Below are positions 18,701-26,144 of a DNA stretch of 64,000 bases, one piece after another. The DNA is taken from assembly GCF_000423185.1 (NCBI RefSeq), contig NZ_AUHM01000005.1:186001-250000 (forward strand). Reading direction: 5' to 3'. Every line of letters starts with the position of its first letter. Position 1 is the stretch's first letter. The position numbers and the translations under genes are program-made. Source of the DNA: Inquilinus limosus DSM 16000. Its GTDB lineage: Bacteria > Pseudomonadota > Alphaproteobacteria > DSM-16000 > Inquilinaceae. The notes under the pieces were generated by a model. The model worked only from the letters and a program-made list of their open reading frames with translations, was not told where the DNA came from and did no database searches.

Positions 18701-19642
18701 ATGGCGACGATCGAAGGCACCCCGGGCAACGATCACATCATCGTCGAGGGCAATGACGAATACTATTTCGTCGATGCCTACACCGGCACGGACGTGATCG
18801 ACATCCGCACGACCGCCGGCACCAGATGGGCATCGATCACCTTGGACGACGGCGGAGACACGGTCCATGGCGGCTTCCACGACGACACGGTGTCCTTCCA
18901 CGGCGGCGACAACCGCCTGTATGGCAGGGGCGGGGACGACAGCTTCTCCCTGCAGTCCGTCGGCGCCGGCAACCTGATCGACGGCGGCGACGGGTCCGAC
19001 AGCTTCAGCGCCGCGTATCGCGGCGCCGGCGCCTTCATCAACCTGGCCGAGGGCCGGGCGGCGGTCCGGTCGGGGGAATCCGGGCTGACCTACCAGTACG
19101 ACCTGCGCGACATCGAGAACCTGACCGGCACCTCCGCCAACGACATCCTGGTCGGCGACGACGAGGCCAACACCATCGACGGCGGTATCGGGCACGACCT
19201 GCTGTCCGGTGGCGCCGGCGACGACACGCTGACGAGCGACGACTGGGTCTCGCCCTCCGGCAACGACACCTTCGTCGGCGGGCTGGGGACGGACGAGATC
19301 ACCACGGCCAACGGGGACGACGTCATCCGCATCGACCGGCTGGTGGAGAGCCCGCCGGGGACCGAGGACCGGGTCACGGATTTCAGCAGCCGCGACGTCC
19401 TCGACCTGTCCCGCATCGACGCCGACCAGACGACGCCGGGCGACCAGGCCTTCACCCTGATCGGCGACGCCCCCTTCAGCTACACGGCCGGCGAGCTGCA
19501 CCATCAGCGCCTGGGCGACGGGCTGCTGGTCTCCGCCGATGTCGACGGCGACGGCCGGTCCGACATGCAGGTGATCCTCGAGCCGACCTGGTACCAGCAG
19601 CAGAAGCTGACCCAGCTCGAGGCGGAGAACGTCATCCTCTGA
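18701..19642 (+). CDS. RTX-like calcium-binding repeat protein, copy 2
   Basis: The 313-residue paralogue of 17213-18133 begins MATIEGTPGNDHIIVEGND and keeps the same domain order: diverged N-terminal module, glycine-rich repeats (NRLYGRGGDDSF, NLIDGGDGSDSF, DLLSGGAGDDTL, DTFVGGLGTDEI) and the C-terminal RVTDFSSRDVLDLSRIDAD module. ATG 18701 is chosen because the homology with copy 1 begins exactly there; the upstream in-frame region is repeat sequence. GGAGGCAGGC precedes it. The pair arose by tandem duplication including the promoter. Confidence 0.78.
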   Translation: MATIEGTPGNDHIIVEGNDEYYFVDAYTGTDVIDIRTTAGTRWASITLDDGGDTVHGGFHDDTVSFHGGDNRLYGRGGDDSFSLQSVGAGNLIDGGDGSDSFSAAYRGAGAFINLAEGRAAVRSGESGLTYQYDLRDIENLTGTSANDILVGDDEANTIDGGIGHDLLSGGAGDDTLTSDDWVSPSGNDTFVGGLGTDEITTANGDDVIRIDRLVESPPGTEDRVTDFSSRDVLDLSRIDADQTTPGDQAFTLIGDAPFSYTAGELHHQRLGDGLLVSADVDGDGRSDMQVILEPTWYQQQKLTQLEAENVIL

Positions 19643-19661
19643 CGGGGAGGGGCCGGAGCCA

Positions 19662-19930
19662 CCCCCTCACCCGAAATCGCTGCCGCGATTTCGACCTCAT
19701 CACATGTCTCTCGGACGCATTCCAATCGCCTCTCCCGCTTGCGGGAGAGGTCGGAGCCGCGCCAGCGGCTCCGGGTGAGGGGCCAATGGCGGCGATCCCG
19801 GGAGCCGAAGCTGCAGAAGTGTGAGCGGATCATTCGCTCGCTTGTGGAGGCCTCTCTTTCGGCGAGACCGCGAGGCCCTCACCCGGTCTCGCTTCGCGAG
19901 CCCGACCTCTCCCGCAAGCAGGAGAGGCAA
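19662..19930. repeat. Palindromic elements downstream of RTX copy 2
   Basis: The 400 bp between copy 2 and the LuxR-type gene contain a truncated family A copy (19662-19698) that stops after CGACCTC, an A' copy (19727-19782) and an inverted A' copy (19875-19930). I see no gene in the stretch; 19931-20043 holds no recognisable feature. Confidence 0.82.
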
Positions 19931-20043
19931 TCCGCTCTCGCGTCCAAGGCCTGTCCTGTCGATCCGGGCCCGCTGTGGGAAGCCGATAATTCGTTTGAGA
20001 GAAACGGTGCGCGTGAAGGGAACCGGCCATCAACCAGTCGCGC

Positions 20044-20715
20044 CTACCTGTCCCTCTGCAGCAGCACGGCCACCGCCTGCGCCCGGTTGGCGGCGCCCAG
20101 CTTCTCGTACAGGTTGCGCAGGTGGAACTTGACCGTGTTCGGCGACAGGCCGAAGCGCCGGGCCAGCCCCTCGTTGCTCAGCCCCTCGGCCAGCCGCTCC
20201 AGCAGCTCCCGTTCGCGCACGGTCAGGCAGGCCAGCGGGTCGTCGGGCGCCCGGCCCAGGTCGAGGAAGGGGAACATCATCCGGCCGCGCGCCACCTCGG
20301 CCACCACGTCCAGGAGGCGCTCCGGCGGCTCGGATTTCGACAGGAAACCGGCGGCGCCCAGCTGCATGGCGGCGCGCGCCACCGCCGGCTCGGCGCCGGT
20401 GTAGACGACGATCCGGGGCGCCCCCTCCCGGCTCCGCAGCGCCTCCAGCACGGCGCGGCCGTCGCCATTGGGCATCACCCAGCCGATGATGCCGACATCC
20501 AGCGCGAACCGCGCCACGGCGTCCAGGAAGCGCTCGCCGTCGCTGGCCGAGACCACCAGCTCGAACCGCCGGTCCTCGCCGAACAGCGACTGCAGGCCGC
20601 GCAGCACCAGCGGGTTCTTGTCGGCCAGGCCGAGGCGGATCGGGTTCGCCTCGGCCCCGCCCAGGGCGGGCGTCAGGGCGGAGAGGGGCGGCGGGGAGGA
20701 ACGGGCTCTGGTCAT
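20044..20715 (-). CDS. LuxR/FixJ-type response regulator with degenerate receiver
   Basis: The 223-residue protein has a receiver-like domain (residues 26-140) and a C-terminal LuxR-type HTH (residues 160-220: LTVRERELLERLAEGLSNEGLA, SPNTVKFHLRNLYEKL). The phospho-acceptor Asp is replaced by Gly78 (DVGIIGWVMPNGDG), while the acidic residue Asp32, Thr106 and Lys127 of the active site remain. It should therefore act without normal phosphorylation. It is divergent from 20850-21470. No histidine kinase is adjacent. Target genes are unknown. Confidence 0.85.
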   Translation of the reverse strand: MTRARSSPPPLSALTPALGGAEANPIRLGLADKNPLVLRGLQSLFGEDRRFELVVSASDGERFLDAVARFALDVGIIGWVMPNGDGRAVLEALRSREGAPRIVVYTGAEPAVARAAMQLGAAGFLSKSEPPERLLDVVAEVARGRMMFPFLDLGRAPDDPLACLTVRERELLERLAEGLSNEGLARRFGLSPNTVKFHLRNLYEKLGAANRAQAVAVLLQRDR

Positions 20716-20849
20716 CCGGTGCGCGGGGTGAGGGCTTCCGCCGGATGCTATCCCGTCCGCGCTCCGCTGTCCGTCGTCCTTGGGGCCAAGACGGCGGTAA
20801 ACACGATGTGCAGTTGCGTTAAATCGCGCCAGTGTTCATGATATGTTCC

Positions 20850-21470
20850 ATGGATATGGCGCAGACCGAACCGGCCTCGGACACCGCGGCCGCTCCCATG
20901 GAGGAGCGGACGGCCCGGCGCCTGCGTCTGCTCGCCCGGCTGGCCGACATGGGCATGGAGATCGCCGAAGCCACCCGCACCGAGGCGGTCGAGGCCCCGC
21001 AGCCCGGCGTCGACTACTGCGCCCGGTTCGCCGCCGCCGCCCGCGCGGTGCGGCTGACCCTGCTTCTGGAGGAGAAGATGGCACGGCCGGAGGAGGAGCG
21101 ACGGCGCAAGGCTGCGGCCCGGAGGCAAGCGGTGGCCGAGGAATATCACGAGATGCGGGTGGGGCTGGCGATCGCGGCGGCGATCGACGCGAGCGCCGAA
21201 AGCCAGGAGGCGGGCGACCGCCTCGGCCGCGAGGTGATGGAGGCCTTCGAGCGGCCGGAGGTGGCGGAGAGGATCGAGACCGCCCCGGCGCCGCTGGCGG
21301 TGGCCGAGCTGTGCGAGCAGTTCGGGCTGCCGGAGGAGGTGGAGCGCTGGCTGGAGGCGGCGGACGACCTCCTGGAGGCGCTGGGCTTCGTGCCGTCGGA
21401 GGACGACGAGGCCGACGAGCCCCGCCGCGCTGGCCGCAGCCGCAAGCCCAGGGCCCCGGACACGGGCTGA
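20850..21470 (+). CDS. Conserved hypothetical protein, helical and acidic
   Basis: The 206-residue protein is predicted mostly helical, with long Glu/Arg/Ala stretches (MARPEEERRRKAAARRQAVAEEYHEM split by charge) and an acidic hinge followed by a basic tail (RRAGRSRKPRAP). No signal peptide or membrane segment is present. Several in-frame ATGs (20832, 20841, 20850, 20856) precede the conserved part and none has a clear ribosome-binding site, so the start is uncertain. It is divergent from the LuxR-type regulator and may be controlled by it. No family recognised. Confidence 0.6.
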   Translation: MDMAQTEPASDTAAAPMEERTARRLRLLARLADMGMEIAEATRTEAVEAPQPGVDYCARFAAAARAVRLTLLLEEKMARPEEERRRKAAARRQAVAEEYHEMRVGLAIAAAIDASAESQEAGDRLGREVMEAFERPEVAERIETAPAPLAVAELCEQFGLPEEVERWLEAADDLLEALGFVPSEDDEADEPRRAGRSRKPRAPDTG

Positions 21471-21530
21471 CGTCGATCGGGTTCACCACCGGCGAACCCG
21501 ACATCCGGCCGCTCCTGCGGTCCCGATCCT

Positions 21531-21557
21531 GTTGGGTTCGCGGGCCGCGAACCCAAC
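21531..21557. terminator. Perfect inverted repeat between converging genes
   Basis: GTTGGGTTCGCG and its exact complement are separated by GGC. It sits between a plus-strand gene ending at 21470 and a minus-strand gene ending at 21645, where a bidirectional terminator would be expected. There is no T-run, so it may instead be a small repeat element; a partial relative (GGGTTCACC...GGCGAACCC) lies at 21479-21499. Confidence 0.45.
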
Positions 21558-21644
21558 CTACGAGCCGACGTCGACGCAGCCTTCCTTCCCTCGCCGGAGG
21601 GCGGAGGGGCCTGCGCGCGTCCGCGCGCCTACTTCACCACGCCC

Positions 21645-22070
21645 CTACTTCACGACAAAAGTGCCGCGCATGCCCTCGGCCTCGGTGCCCGGGGCGTGGA
21701 AGGTGAAGGTGCCGGGGCGGATCGGCACGAAGGAGATGGTGGCGGCGCCCTCGTCGTCGAACTCGATCGAATCGAGGCCCAGCGGCCGCACCTCGATCTT
21801 GTTGATCACCACCTCGTTGATCCAGATGTTGCGGAAGAACTCTGGCGCCGCGATCGCCAGCTCGGCCGTGCCGTCGCTCTCGATCGTCCAGCGGTAGTAT
21901 TTGCCGGCCTGCAGCTCGTAGGGCTTCTCCGGGAAGGGTTTGCCGGAGGAGAGCTTCAGCGGCTCCAGATTGGTGGCCCGGGTGGTCAGCCCGCCCTGGG
22001 CCGCGGCCGGGCCGGCCAGGCCGAGGGCCAGCAGCAGGGCGGCCGCCGCCGCGATCGTCGGTGCGCGCAT
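21645..22070 (-). CDS. Exported cupredoxin-like domain protein
   Basis: The 141-residue protein has a Sec signal peptide (AAAALLLALGLAGPAAAQ). Its beta-rich mature part ends in ISFVPIRPGTFTFHAPGTEA and GMRGTFVVK. The arrangement resembles periplasmic cupredoxin-like domains, with His and Met near the C-terminus as possible copper ligands; the usual Cys ligand is absent, so a blue copper site is unlikely. Standalone gene. A structural role or copper chaperone-like role is a guess. Confidence 0.6.
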   Translation of the reverse strand: MRAPTIAAAAALLLALGLAGPAAAQGGLTTRATNLEPLKLSSGKPFPEKPYELQAGKYYRWTIESDGTAELAIAAPEFFRNIWINEVVINKIEVRPLGLDSIEFDDEGAATISFVPIRPGTFTFHAPGTEAEGMRGTFVVK

Positions 22071-22257
22071 CTCAGGCTCCCTCCCATATGGCGGCCCGCG
22101 CGAGGGGCCCGCCCGTTCGGGTGAGTATGGCGGCCCGGCGCCGCTAGGTCCGTTGTCCTTTGGTCCAAGACGGGCACGGCCGGTGTATGCTCGGAAGCGG
22201 TGACGAGCGGCGGGGGAGGCGGCATGCGGCGCAACGGAACGGGACGGGCCGGCTGAG

Positions 22258-22941
22258 ATGGGGCGCAGCCTCGACCGCCTGGCCGCCTCGGTCGTCGACG
22301 GCATCCTCGACGACATCGCTGCCGGCCGGCTGCACCCGGGCGAGCCGCTGGCGCCCGAGGCGGCGCTGGCCGAGCGCTTCGCCGTCTCCAAGCCGGTGGT
22401 GCGCGAGGCCATGGCGCGGCTCGCCGTTCAGGGCATCGTCGCCATCCGGCACGGCCGGCAGACGGTGGTGCAGCCGCTGTCGGGCGGCGCCATCGCCGAC
22501 CTGTTCGGCACGCTGGCCCGCGCCTACGGCATCGCGGCGGGCGAGTTCTCCGCCCTGCGCCGGGCGCTCGAGATCGAGGCCGCGGGCCTCGCCGCCGCCC
22601 GGGCCAGCGCCGAGGAGGTGGCGGGGCTGATCGAGGCGGTGGATCTGATGGCGTCGGAGATCCGCACCATCGATCCCTGGGTCGAGGCCGACCTCCTGTT
22701 CCACCGCCGCCTCGCCGCGATCGGCGGTCGGCGCCTCCTGGCCCATGTGCTGGAGGCGCTGGAGCCCTCGACGCGCGAGACCATGCGCGGCGCCAAGCTG
22801 AAGCGCGACCTCGCCACCACCCAGCGCGCGCTGCGCTGCCACATCGAGCTGGCCGAGGCCGTGCGCGCCCACGACCCGGACCGCGCCCGCGCCCTCATGG
22901 CCGCCCATTTCGACATCGTCGCGGATCTGGGGGAAGGGTAG
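22258..22941 (+). CDS. FadR-subfamily GntR transcriptional regulator
   Basis: The 227-residue protein has an N-terminal winged helix (LAPEAALAERFAVSKPVVREAM, then LAVQGIVAIRHGRQTVVQP) and a C-terminal all-helical FCD ligand-binding domain with metal-site-like residues (EADLLFHRRLA, HIELAEAVRAHD, MAAHFD). It is the first gene left of the sugar transporter operon, in convergent orientation, and may control it or another catabolic operon. The inducer is unknown. Confidence 0.87.
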   Translation: MGRSLDRLAASVVDGILDDIAAGRLHPGEPLAPEAALAERFAVSKPVVREAMARLAVQGIVAIRHGRQTVVQPLSGGAIADLFGTLARAYGIAAGEFSALRRALEIEAAGLAAARASAEEVAGLIEAVDLMASEIRTIDPWVEADLLFHRRLAAIGGRRLLAHVLEALEPSTRETMRGAKLKRDLATTQRALRCHIELAEAVRAHDPDRARALMAAHFDIVADLGEG

Positions 22942-22973
22942 GGCTGGGCACCTTCCGTTACCGGATCCTTTTT

Positions 22974-23131
22974 AGTCCCCCCTCCCCTTGCGGGAGGGGG
23001 GTAGGGGGAGGGGTCTGTGCGCGTCCGCGCGCGGATGGTTAGGATCGTCCCCGTGCCCGAAGGATCGATGCCGGGGCGAGCCGAGAGAACCCCCCCCCCC
23101 CCCCCCCCCCCCCCCCGGGGGGAGGGGGGAC
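22974..23131. repeat. Composite family B element with a 27-base C homopolymer
   Basis: The left arm AGTCCCCCCTCCCCTTGCGG, the AGGGGGAGGGGTCTG tail and GCGCGTCCGCGCGCG match the composite at 48172-48344. The right arm should read CCCCCTCCCCCTACCCCCCT, but here it is 27 uninterrupted C residues (23090-23116) followed by GGGGGGAGGGGGGAC. The total arm length is almost the same (40 against 38 bp). Confidence 0.85.
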
Positions 23132-23141
23132 ACAAAAAGCA

Positions 23142-23897
23142 TCACCCACCCACCACCAGCCGCACCACTTCATCCGCATCGGTCTCCGCGGTCCGGCGCT
23201 CGCCGGCCTTGACGCCGCGGCGCAGCACCACGATCCGGTCGGCCACCGCGAAGATGTCGCCGAGATTGTGCGAGATGAAGATCACGCCCTTGCCCTGCGC
23301 CTTCAGCGACTGCACCAGGGCCAGCACCTTGCGCTGCTCCGGCACGCCCAGCGCCGCGGTCGGCTCGTCCATGATCAGGATGCGGGCGTTCCAGTAGATC
23401 GCCCGGCCGATCGCCACCGCCTGGCGCTGGCCGCCGGAGAAGGTCGCGACCGGCGCTTCCAGCCGCTCGACATGGAAGTCGAGGCGCGCCATCGTCGCCC
23501 GCGCCGCCTCGGCCATGTGCCTGCGGTCCAGCACCGGCAAGAGGCCGAACAGCCGCCGCTTCGGCTCGCGCCCCAGGAAGATGTTGGCGCCGATCGACAG
23601 GTTGTCGGCCAGCGCCAGGTCCTGGTAGATCGTCTCGATGCCGCGGTCGCGGGCGTCGTGCGGCGTGGCGAAGGCCACCGGCTCGCCGGCCAGGCGGATC
23701 TCGCCCTCATCGTGGCGGTGGACGCCGGAGATCGCCTTGATCAGGGTCGACTTGCCGGCGCCGTTGTCGCCGGCCAGCGCCACCACCTCGCCCTCGTGGA
23801 GGTCGAGCGACACCGCGTTCAGCGCCTGGACCCCGCCGAAGCGCTTCGACAGGCCGCGGACGGACAGCAGCGGCTCGGTCATGAGCGGTTCAGTCAT
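23142..23897 (-). CDS. Sugar ABC transporter ATP-binding protein (FrcA-like, single domain)
   Basis: A 251-residue ATPase with Walker A GDNGAGKSTL, signature FSGGQRQAVAIGRA, Walker B ILIMDEPTAAL and switch ISHNL. Unlike RbsA or XylG it has only one nucleotide-binding domain, as in the FrcA type. It overlaps the permease gene end by 8 bp. A second ATG at 23882 repeats the first residues (MTEPLMTEPLL), so the start may be five codons later. The third gene of the importer. Confidence 0.9.
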   Translation of the reverse strand: MTEPLMTEPLLSVRGLSKRFGGVQALNAVSLDLHEGEVVALAGDNGAGKSTLIKAISGVHRHDEGEIRLAGEPVAFATPHDARDRGIETIYQDLALADNLSIGANIFLGREPKRRLFGLLPVLDRRHMAEAARATMARLDFHVERLEAPVATFSGGQRQAVAIGRAIYWNARILIMDEPTAALGVPEQRKVLALVQSLKAQGKGVIFISHNLGDIFAVADRIVVLRRGVKAGERRTAETDADEVVRLVVGG

Positions 23898-24924
23898 CCT
23901 GGCGCCCCCGCGCGAGCCGGCGCTGGCTCTGGTCCACCAGCACCGAGATGATGATGACGACGCCGACCGCGACGAACTGCCAGAACGGCTCGACATCGAT
24001 GAAGACCAACCCGTACTGGATCACGGCGATGACCAGGGCGCCGGCGATGGTGCCGCCGATCGTACCCGACCCGCCGAACAGGCTGGCGCCGCCGATCACC
24101 ACGGCGGCGATGGAATCGAGCAGCAGCGGCTCCCCCGCCTGGGCCGCGCCGGCGGCGAAGCGGGCGGCGTAGAGCGATCCGGCGAGGCCGGCGCAGACCG
24201 CGGAGAGCAGGTAGAGCTTGATGGCGTGGCGCCGCACGTCGATCCCGGCCCGCAGCGCGGCGTTGCGGTTGGCGCCGATCGCGTAGGTGTGCTGGCCGAA
24301 GCGGGTCTGGGACAAAAGGTAGTGCATCGCCAGCGCGACGATCACGGTGATCAGCACCACCGTCGGGATTCCGGCGATGCGGCCGTTGCCGATGGTGGCG
24401 AACCAGGCGTTCGCCACCGGCACGGTGGTGCCGCCGGCGATCAGGAAGGCGGTGCCGCGGGCGACGCCGTACATGCCCAGCGTGCCGATGAAGGGCGGCA
24501 CCCGCAGATGCGCGATCAGCCAGCCATTGACCAGGCCGGGCACGAAGGCGACCGCGACCCCGGCGGCCAGGCCCAGCAGCATCGCCGGCACGGGCCCGAG
24601 CCCGATTACCGGCCCGAGATTGGCGGCGTGGGCGGCGACCACCGAGGCCAGGCCCATGGTGAAGCCGACCGACAGGTCGATCCCGGCCGAGATGATGACG
24701 AAGGTCTGGCCCATCGCCAGCAGCAGCGGCGCCACCGCGAAGATGCCGATCGACTGCAGGTTGTACGGGTTCAGGATGAAGGTCGTGTCGTAGACGATCC
24801 GGGCCCAGGCCTCGAAGAAGACGATGAGGATGGCCAGGAACAGCCAGGCCCGCAGCTCCGCGACCTTGAGGAGGAGCGCGCGGCCGCCGCTGGTGGCGGG
24901 AGAGGGGATCGAGGAGATCGACAT
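23890..24924 (-). CDS. Sugar ABC transporter permease (RbsC/FrcC family)
   Basis: The 344-residue membrane protein has about nine hydrophobic segments and the family motifs GQTFVIISAGIDLSVG and FIGTLGMYGVARG, YAIGANRNAALRAGID and VVIGGASLFGGSGTIGG. These belong to the RbsC/AraH permeases of carbohydrate-uptake-2 ABC importers. The upstream in-frame region comes from the family D repeat and is excluded; ATG 24924 begins MSISSIPSP. Confidence 0.9.
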   Translation of the reverse strand: MSISSIPSPATSGGRALLLKVAELRAWLFLAILIVFFEAWARIVYDTTFILNPYNLQSIGIFAVAPLLLAMGQTFVIISAGIDLSVGFTMGLASVVAAHAANLGPVIGLGPVPAMLLGLAAGVAVAFVPGLVNGWLIAHLRVPPFIGTLGMYGVARGTAFLIAGGTTVPVANAWFATIGNGRIAGIPTVVLITVIVALAMHYLLSQTRFGQHTYAIGANRNAALRAGIDVRRHAIKLYLLSAVCAGLAGSLYAARFAAGAAQAGEPLLLDSIAAVVIGGASLFGGSGTIGGTIAGALVIAVIQYGLVFIDVEPFWQFVAVGVVIIISVLVDQSQRRLARGRQDD

Positions 24925-24973
24925 GGGTGACGGCACCGGCTCCTGGGTCAAGCCAACGATCCGAACCAATGAT

Positions 24974-25059
24974 CCGTCATGGCGAGCCCCGAAGGGGCGT
25001 GGCCATCCAGCGATACCGGCCTCTGGATGGCCGCGGCGCTGCGCGCCTCGCCATGACGG
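24974..25059. repeat. Palindromic element, family D, between binding-protein and permease genes
   Basis: CCGTCATGGCGAGCCCCGAA with GGCCATCCAG is paired with CTGGATGGCC and CGCCTCGCCATGACGG. In the transcript it falls right after the binding-protein stop (25093) and before the permease start (24924). Confidence 0.87.
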
Positions 25060-25092
25060 TTTCACAAAACCGACAGGTCGCGCCGTCCGGCA

Positions 25093-26082
25093 TCAGCCGG
25101 TGTAGAGGAACTTCGCGACCTTCGGGTCGTCGACATTCGCCTTATCCATCACGGTGAAGCCGGTGCCGATCGAGGCCGGCACCGACTGGTCGGTCAGATG
25201 GGCGAAGGCGCTGATCACGCCGAAATAGCCGATCTCGGCCGGGTGCTGGGCGATGGCGATGTCGACCGTGCCGTTCTTCAGGTCCTCGACGATCGATTGC
25301 GGCGCGTCGAATGCCGCGATCTTGATCTCGCCGGCCTTGCCCGCCTGCTTGACGCCGTTGGCGGCGCCGAGGGCGGAGAACAGGTTGGCGCCGAACACCC
25401 CGGCCAGGTCCGGGTTGCGGGCCAGCACCGCCTGCAGCTGCGACGCCGCCTTGTTGGCGTCGTCGTCGTTGAACTGCGTCTCCAGCACCTCGATGCCGGA
25501 ATGGGCCTTGATCTCCTCCTTGAACCCCTCCTCGCGCTGGTCGGTGGTGGAGATGCCGGGCTTGACGTTGGAGACGTAGACCTTGCCCTTGCCGCCGATC
25601 GACTTGGCCAGCGCCCGCGCCGCGATGCGGCCGCCCAGGATGTTGTCCGAGGCGATGTAGGACAGCGGGAAGTCGGCGTTGCCCTCGCCGGTCTGGTAGA
25701 CGCCGGTGCCGATGAAGGTGTCGACGGTGAAGACCGGGATGCCGGCATCGGCCGCCTTGCGCAGCGGCTCGATCAGCTGGGTCTTGTCGGTCGGCGCCAC
25801 CAAGAGGGCGTCGGGCTTGCGCGCGATCACCGCGTCCAGCACCGGCACCTGCAGCACGGCGTTGAACTCCGGCGCGCCCTGGAACACCAGCTCGCAGCCG
25901 ACCGCCTTGCACGCCGCCTCGGCGCCGCGGCGCATGGTGATGTAGAAGGCGTCCGTCGTCAGGCCGGGGACGAGGGCGATCCTGAAGCTCTTGCCCTGGG
26001 CGGCGGCCGGGGTGACCGCCGCGGCGGCGCCGGCGAGCGCGGCCGACGAGCCCAGAAGGGACAGAAACAAGCGCCGTTCCAT
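25093..26082 (-). CDS. Sugar ABC transporter substrate-binding protein (type I, RbsB-like)
   Basis: The 329-residue precursor has an ERRLFLSLLGSSAALAGAAA signal segment, then a type I periplasmic binding fold with ALVPGLTTDAFYITMRRGAE, KPDALLVAPTDKTQLIEPL, GIPVFTVDTFIG and YIASDNILGG. It belongs to the ribose/galactose/autoinducer-2 binding group. ATG 26082 is preferred because GGAGG lies just upstream (inside MEET). The ligand is not evident; the downstream kinase and aldolase suggest a sugar or sugar-like compound phosphorylated inside the cell. Confidence 0.88.
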   Translation of the reverse strand: MERRLFLSLLGSSAALAGAAAAVTPAAAQGKSFRIALVPGLTTDAFYITMRRGAEAACKAVGCELVFQGAPEFNAVLQVPVLDAVIARKPDALLVAPTDKTQLIEPLRKAADAGIPVFTVDTFIGTGVYQTGEGNADFPLSYIASDNILGGRIAARALAKSIGGKGKVYVSNVKPGISTTDQREEGFKEEIKAHSGIEVLETQFNDDDANKAASQLQAVLARNPDLAGVFGANLFSALGAANGVKQAGKAGEIKIAAFDAPQSIVEDLKNGTVDIAIAQHPAEIGYFGVISAFAHLTDQSVPASIGTGFTVMDKANVDDPKVAKFLYTG

Positions 26083-26144
26083 CGTTTCCTCCATCTGTTT
26101 GGTTGCTTGTTGTTGGTGTTGGCGCCGATCGGCGGCGCGAGGGG

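Noticed and set aside
23090-23116. The C homopolymer as a phase-variation switch
   Set aside because: It is outside any gene and promoter that I can place, and comparison with the sister repeat points to a sequence artefact.
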